This document shows positions 35,635-40,026 of a stretch of DNA of 40,026 nt, in pieces. The position numbers and the translations under genes were made by a program. A model generated the notes under the pieces. That model did not search any database and was not told where the DNA came from. It worked only from the letters and a program-made list of their open reading frames with translations. Numbering within the stretch: the stretch's first letter is position 1; the number at the start of each line of letters is the position of its first letter. The stretch spans positions 1-40,026 of the forward strand of contig CAKKTI010000177.1 of NCBI GenBank assembly GCA_920105805.1, written 5' to 3'. Source of the stretch: Condylostoma magnum (lineage: Eukaryota > Ciliophora > Heterotrichea > Heterotrichida > Condylostomatidae).

Positions 35635-37645
35635 ATGGGTTGTTGCTAAGGTAAAAGAACAGATAAAAACGAAATCATAGTCATTTAAACCCCAAAAATT
35701 AGTCGAGGGCAATCAAATTTTGTTTCCTTGAGAGAATCAGGAGAATTTGTTGATATAAGTATTTAATCATAAAAAAATAGCTTCGTAGATGCTTAATCTA
35801 CTGAAAATACGAATAGGAATTTATGAGGATCAGGTTACTTGAACAGTTTAAGAAATTAAACCTAAAGATTATAGCTAGAAGAGATTTTCTTATTTAGATA
35901 AAGCCAGCCCAGCTAGTTTTATGAAACAATTTAAATTTCCCATTAGAGGAAAACTTCGTATGACTCAATTTTTTCGCATGAAAATAGAAAACAAGAATAT
36001 AAAATCAGGAAAACTATCGAAGGAGTATATCTCAACAAAGGGTTCTAACAGTAGCTTATATAAATAATGAATAATTAAAATGAAATAGTAAACTATTAAA
36101 GAATTACTGTATAAGTCGAAAAGTGCTAGTAGACCTTCCGTCATTAGCCTTGATGAAGTGAAGTTTAGGAATTAGAATACTACTACAGTATAAAATCCAA
36201 TCTAATAAAATCATATGAGAGCAATTACTGTTATATAAGATGGGGGATACCTAATGGACTCAAAGAATATAAGAGTTATTATTCCTAAGGAAGAATATTG
36301 CTAATTGTACAAAAAGCACAAATAACCCAATGCCTGTTTTTCTATTGATGACATCTTGTAGAAGTGCAAAATAAAGTATAAGAATAACAATCTTTAGTAA
36401 CTCTTCTTTATAACAGGACGTAAAATTAAACTTTTAGCTCAAATATCAAATTTTGTAAAAGAAATCGTAGTTTCAATGTATTAAAGATTACAAGGTATTT
36501 CTTATGGATATAATATTACTAAAATACCTACTGCTATGCGCAGATAAAAAAAAGCTATTACATTAAGATCATAATCTCCTGCTATAATGGTTAATTAAAG
36601 ATAAAAAAGTAAATCTGAGGTTCCATAAATAAAGCATTTTGGTAAATCTGAAACTTGAGACGATCTTAAAGTATAATATCCTTCTCATATAGTTGCATAA
36701 GTAATTCCTAGAGAAATGGAGAGTAATTAAAACAAAAATTATATTCAATATGCCAAAAGAATTAATTAAATAAGAAACAAACTAGCCTAGATGAATACTT
36801 TAAGTACTGGCATAAATATAAATAATGAGATCAATTTAGAAATAAAGAAAAAACGTCCGCTATCTATGAATTTACAAAATAAAATCAATCCTAACTATAA
36901 TAAATAAAGCAGTAGTCACTCCTCAGGATTTGAATCAGAATCATCTTTAGAGAACAAGCCTTTGTATAATTTAAATTAGATTTAAAACATCATATAGTAA
37001 ATAACATAGCAATCAGTCAAGAAACGAAGAACACTAGTCAATTAACCAATGCAAAACTATGAATAATAAGAATAAAAGTAGGAAACACCTAAAGTTAACT
37101 CATGGAAGTAATTTGGAATAAGCATGGACAATTATAATAAGTATTATTCCGAATTTAATTAAATTATCAATTAAATAATCCAAAGTAAGTATTATGAAAA
37201 TTTATCATAAGTACAGAATTAATCTGAATAAAGACGAGCAATTCCTTTAGACTTTTTAAGAAAGTACAACAGTTTCTTTATTTCAATTCCTTTAAGCCTA
37301 CTAGATCGTATATTATAAACGCTAAAAGTCTAAGATTATATCTCCTTAAACTAGTGAATACAGATTTCCTGTCTTCTTCTTTACAAAACAGCAAAACGCT
37401 CGTTTTAAATTAAATTTTTATCTAAGTTACTTCAAGGCTCCTACAAATAAATACTTAAGCTTTTTCGAGATTGTGGAAATTAACAAATTGCTCAATAAAT
37501 TGTTTAGATTTTACTCAAACATGACTGCTTTGATAAAAACTTTTATCTTAGCAAGTCAAAAATAAAATCTATTCTTTATACAAGTAAAATTAAGGCCAGC
37601 GATTTGATTAACAAGTTAACATTATTTAATTATAGTTTAAATTAA
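35635..37645 (+). CDS. acylated doublecortin-like protein with a 22-nt intron
   Basis: Exon 1 starts MGCCQGKRTDKN: G2 can be myristoylated and C3/C4 palmitoylated, so membrane attachment is likely. The frame changes once, resolved by a 22-nt intron at 35759-35780, giving GEFVDITSQMLNLLKIRIGI. Exon 2 reads YEDQVTWTVQEIKPKDYSQK, then FSYLDKASPASFMKQFKFPI. A doublecortin-like domain follows around 36240-36500: RAITVIQDGGYLMDSKNIRV, CFSIDDILQKC, LQQLFFITGRKIKLL. Doublecortin domains bind microtubules, so the protein may tie microtubules to membrane. The rest is basic, Q/S/N-rich, then helical. Two ends are possible: tandem TAG-TGA at 37352-37357, or TAA 37643-37645. I prefer the latter because the intervening residues still read as a helical domain. 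The next gene's ATG then follows after 2 bp. Confidence 0.65.
35759..35780 (+). other. candidate 22-nt spliceosomal intron
   Basis: It starts GTATTTAATC and ends AAATAG, is A/T-only after the first G apart from one C and the final G, and sits where the reading frame of the MGCC protein changes. Removal (22 nt, one more than a multiple of three) joins the two frames precisely and gives a sensible junction. The 5' GTAT and 3' TAG suit a minimal intron. Confidence 0.65.
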
Positions 37646-37647
37646 AT

Positions 37648-38655
37648 ATGTTCTACATGCTAGCTATAATATAAGCCCCCATAGTTTACCTTATTTGGTT
37701 AGGTTACAAATTTTATAACATTATGCTCTTAGCTCTATTGCAATTTGCCTTGGCTGCTTTAATCTGACAGTGTTTAATCTATACAGTAAAGATTAAATCT
37801 ATTGTAATTATGTTAATACTTTAACAATTAACACTTGGTTTGATGCTATTTAAGTGCTATTACTTAGTATTCATAAAGTTTAATTATCTAAAAGCCTATA
37901 TAACTCTAATCATAGTAGGCTTTCTATACTTACATATATATTTGATATCAAAGGTTGAGTGCCTCCCTACATTTAGATGTTTAAGAGAGTTTGATCATTA
38001 TTTTCTATCCCTTTTCAGCCTATTTGACATTATTGGTAGATAGCAAGTTAGAAATTCATTCAAAAAGTTAATATAGGAGTATTTTTAGGAGTAAAAATTA
38101 ACCCTAAAGATGAAATAGTGGACTGCATCCTTATATGTAATGCTTTAATCCCATAATTTCGAGTAAAATATTGATAAAAATTAACTTACAAAATTGATTC
38201 TAAAACATCTGAATGGCAACTTTATACCACTAAATTTTGATCAGTTCCCCATAGGCACACTTAGTTAAGCCAAGTAAAATCTTTATTTTTCAATTTTGCT
38301 TGATAAAAAGTCTAGATGAAAGTATAGAAAGCTTATCTAGAACAAATAAGATAGCTCTAAGACTTAAGACAAGAAAATAAACCACAGCTTGCTTAGTTAT
38401 GCGCTGTCTCAACTAATTGCAAGATAATTTAAGCCTAATACCATGAAACACCAATATTTCAGGAAGCCTTAAATTTAGCCAAAAACAAGTTACCAAGAAA
38501 GTGCAAGAATTTAGTTAGAATTTTAACATTTCCTAAGTAACAAAACAAAACAAACCCCAAACACCCCAAATCTTCCCAAATTTACTTACTGTTAAGTCTT
38601 AAACTCGAAAATTTCAACCCTCAAATTAACATCAAAATCACCATTAAATATCTAA
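37648..38655 (+). CDS. multipass membrane protein of unknown function (about 335 aa)
   Basis: The frame from ATG 37648 opens with at least four membrane helices: MFYMLAIIQAPIVYLIWLGY, IMLLALLQFALAALIWQCLI, SIVIMLILQQLTLGLMLF and AYITLIIVGFLYLHIYLI. Next comes a cysteine-containing loop (VECLPTFRCLREFDHYF) and a basic, Q/K/S-rich cytoplasmic tail (LLSYALSQLIARQFKPNTMK, QTPNTPNLPKFTYC). The hydrophobicity profile is far from random and supports a real gene. No family is recognised. It starts 2 bp after the likely end of the doublecortin-like gene. The end is uncertain: TAA 38593-38595, or tandem TAA-TAA 38653-38658, of which I use the first codon of the tandem. Confidence 0.6.
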
Positions 38656-38820
38656 TAATCGTCTTCCCAACTCGTCTAAATCGAGTCCCAACTTCTCACT
38701 CTAAACTCAAAGCTGCAGGTTAAAGTACTTATACCACAGTACTTCTTATCAAATTTAAACGCCCCCAAAATTTTTTTTTCGAGCTTAAAAGGGCGAAAAT
38801 TGCATCAAAATTATAAAAAT

Positions 38821-40026
38821 ATGATTTTAGGGTTAGTTCTGATAGCGAGCTTGCTCGCCTTATCTAGATCTCACCGCTAAGGCATGGACTACGGTAGTTC
38901 TTCCACCTAAGCCTATCTCATCGACTTACAGAAAGACAATTCTACTCCCGAGATGAAGGCTGACTATGAAGGACTCAGATTATTCTTCCATGTCGACGAA
39001 ACATCATTAAATCCCGAACTACTCGACAACCTGCAAGAAAAGCTTATTCCTTGAACTAAAGAACAACTAGAAGCGGCTCTTGACGTGAAAAGACTCAAAG
39101 ATAGACTGATCGTTCCAGCTGATGCAGATTGTGGTGGACAAAGAATTCCTGAGGAGCATTCTACTATCGGTATTGAGGCTGATGCAATCGTATACATAAG
39201 AGGAGAAGATTAGAATACCAAGTAATGGGCTATAGCAAATTCATGTGTGAGATACTCTGAAAGCTATAAGAGGCCAGTGGTTAGCTATATCATTATCAAT
39301 ACCTCTTAATGGGACACGGCAGATAGTAGTTAAAAGACTTATGACCTTTTAGAGCGCTTGGTCATTCACGGCCTTATCTTATCTTAAGAAATGTTTGATA
39401 ACTTCTAATAAAATGATTCAAATACAGAGATTAGCGAACACTCTGATTATGGATCTTGGGTGATTGAAGATGAAGTTATAAACCAAAACACTACTGGGTG
39501 GATTACAAGAACATCTAATGTAGTAAAAAAGGCTGGCGAACTCTTAGCATAGACTTTGCTGTAATAAAAAAATGATAGAGAAACACTAACCAAAGCTCAA
39601 AACAATCAAGAAACTTTAATAACTAGTGAATAACATAATAAACTAAGTCACAGTATGATAATGGCTTAAGTTTAAAAATCCAAATGGTATAAAGTAAGTC
39701 AAAGTTACTCATAAATGGAAAAACAAAATTAAGAGTAAGCAGAGAAAAGCAATAAACACAAGCAATAAAGAAAACTAGAAAACTGTGATAATGGATTTGG
39801 AAAAGACCCAAACAACAGTGATGCATGTACTGCTTGTGAAGTGACTGGATGCTAAGATTGCTAAGCTAATTATATTACATGTACTGCCTGCACAAATGGA
39901 AATGCAGTCTCAAATAACTTCTGTTGCACTGATGAAAACTGTTCAACTTGTCCAGATGATGTAGGAACATGTTCTGCTTGTAAGGCTGGATTTGGAAAAG
40001 ACTTAGATAATAATGATGAATGTACT
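38821..40026 (+). CDS. leishmanolysin-like (peptidase M8) surface protein with lost HExxH, 5' part
   Basis: A signal peptide (MILGLVLIASLLALSRSHR) is followed by a leishmanolysin-type ectodomain. Family landmarks: LFFHVDETSLNP, LIVPADADCGGQRIPEEH, IGIEADAIVYIRG, CVRYSESYKRPVVSYIIIN, then LLERLVIHGLILSQEMFDNF, where active relatives read VIHEMTHVLGFS-like with HExxH. Here the first H remains but E is G and the second H is I, so zinc catalysis is not expected. Further on, ITRTSNVVKKAGELLA and KSKWYKVSQSYSQMEK match the C-terminal lobe, while the usual GSHWE-type third ligand region is replaced by a Q/K/N-rich helix. From about 39780 cysteine-rich furin-like repeats begin (TACEVTGCQDC, CTACTNGN, CSTCPDDVGTCSACKAGFG). 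The gene runs off the window. It may act as a non-enzymatic surface or immobilisation-antigen-like protein. Confidence 0.85.

Overview
The window looks like nuclear DNA of a ciliate with a completely reassigned genetic code. It is strongly AT-rich. No standard-code frame is long, yet long genes appear in nearly every stretch once TAA and TAG are read as glutamine and TGA as tryptophan. The reading is checked at invariant family positions: W in the SNF2 motif EPWWNP, W in CNOT9 (PILWYSQG), W after the AGC kinase domain, and Q in the synthase motifs TEQKG and GGIVQHEFF. Many genes nevertheless must end at TAA or TAG, because no TGA follows before a neighbour begins. A code with all three stops read as sense inside genes and as stop near mRNA ends is known from the heterotrich Condylostoma. 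A Condylostoma-like heterotrich is my best inference; karyorelicts, which keep only TGA as stop, fit less well. All gene ends given here are therefore judgements.

Layout. 1-7 kb: the C-terminal part of a calcium-dependent protein kinase (+), then on the minus strand a C2H2 zinc-finger protein, an RCC1 propeller protein, a large helical protein of unknown function with one tiny intron, and an AGC kinase. 7-14 kb: an unknown protein and a Rad5/HLTF-like SNF2-RING ATPase (both minus), a small basic protein (+), an AT-rich gene-poor stretch, and a divergent pair of small proteins. 14.2-19.4 kb: one uninterrupted 5.2-kb gene joining a GH13 amylase-like region, a GT5 glucan synthase and a glucan-binding module. 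20.9-24.1 kb: CNOT9, two small membrane proteins, and a minus-strand row with a mitochondrial theme (NDUFA8-like, SCO1, plus a coiled-coil protein). 24.1-31.5 kb: a DOP1 homologue, a membrane hybrid histidine kinase, and a small secreted ciliate protein. 31.8-40 kb: a coiled-coil protein with a GAS2-related domain, a long coiled-coil protein, an MGCC-starting doublecortin-like protein with a 22-nt intron, a multipass membrane protein, and the 5' part of a leishmanolysin-like gene whose metal site has lost HExxH.

Genes are packed extremely tightly. Same-strand neighbours can be 2-6 bp apart, divergent start codons 22-52 bp apart, and convergent ends about 5-15 bp apart. With a code that decides stop versus sense by nearness to the mRNA end, this packing means transcripts must overlap or be shared. 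I regard this as the most interesting property of the window. I saw no transposon, virus-like element, CRISPR array, rRNA or tRNA.
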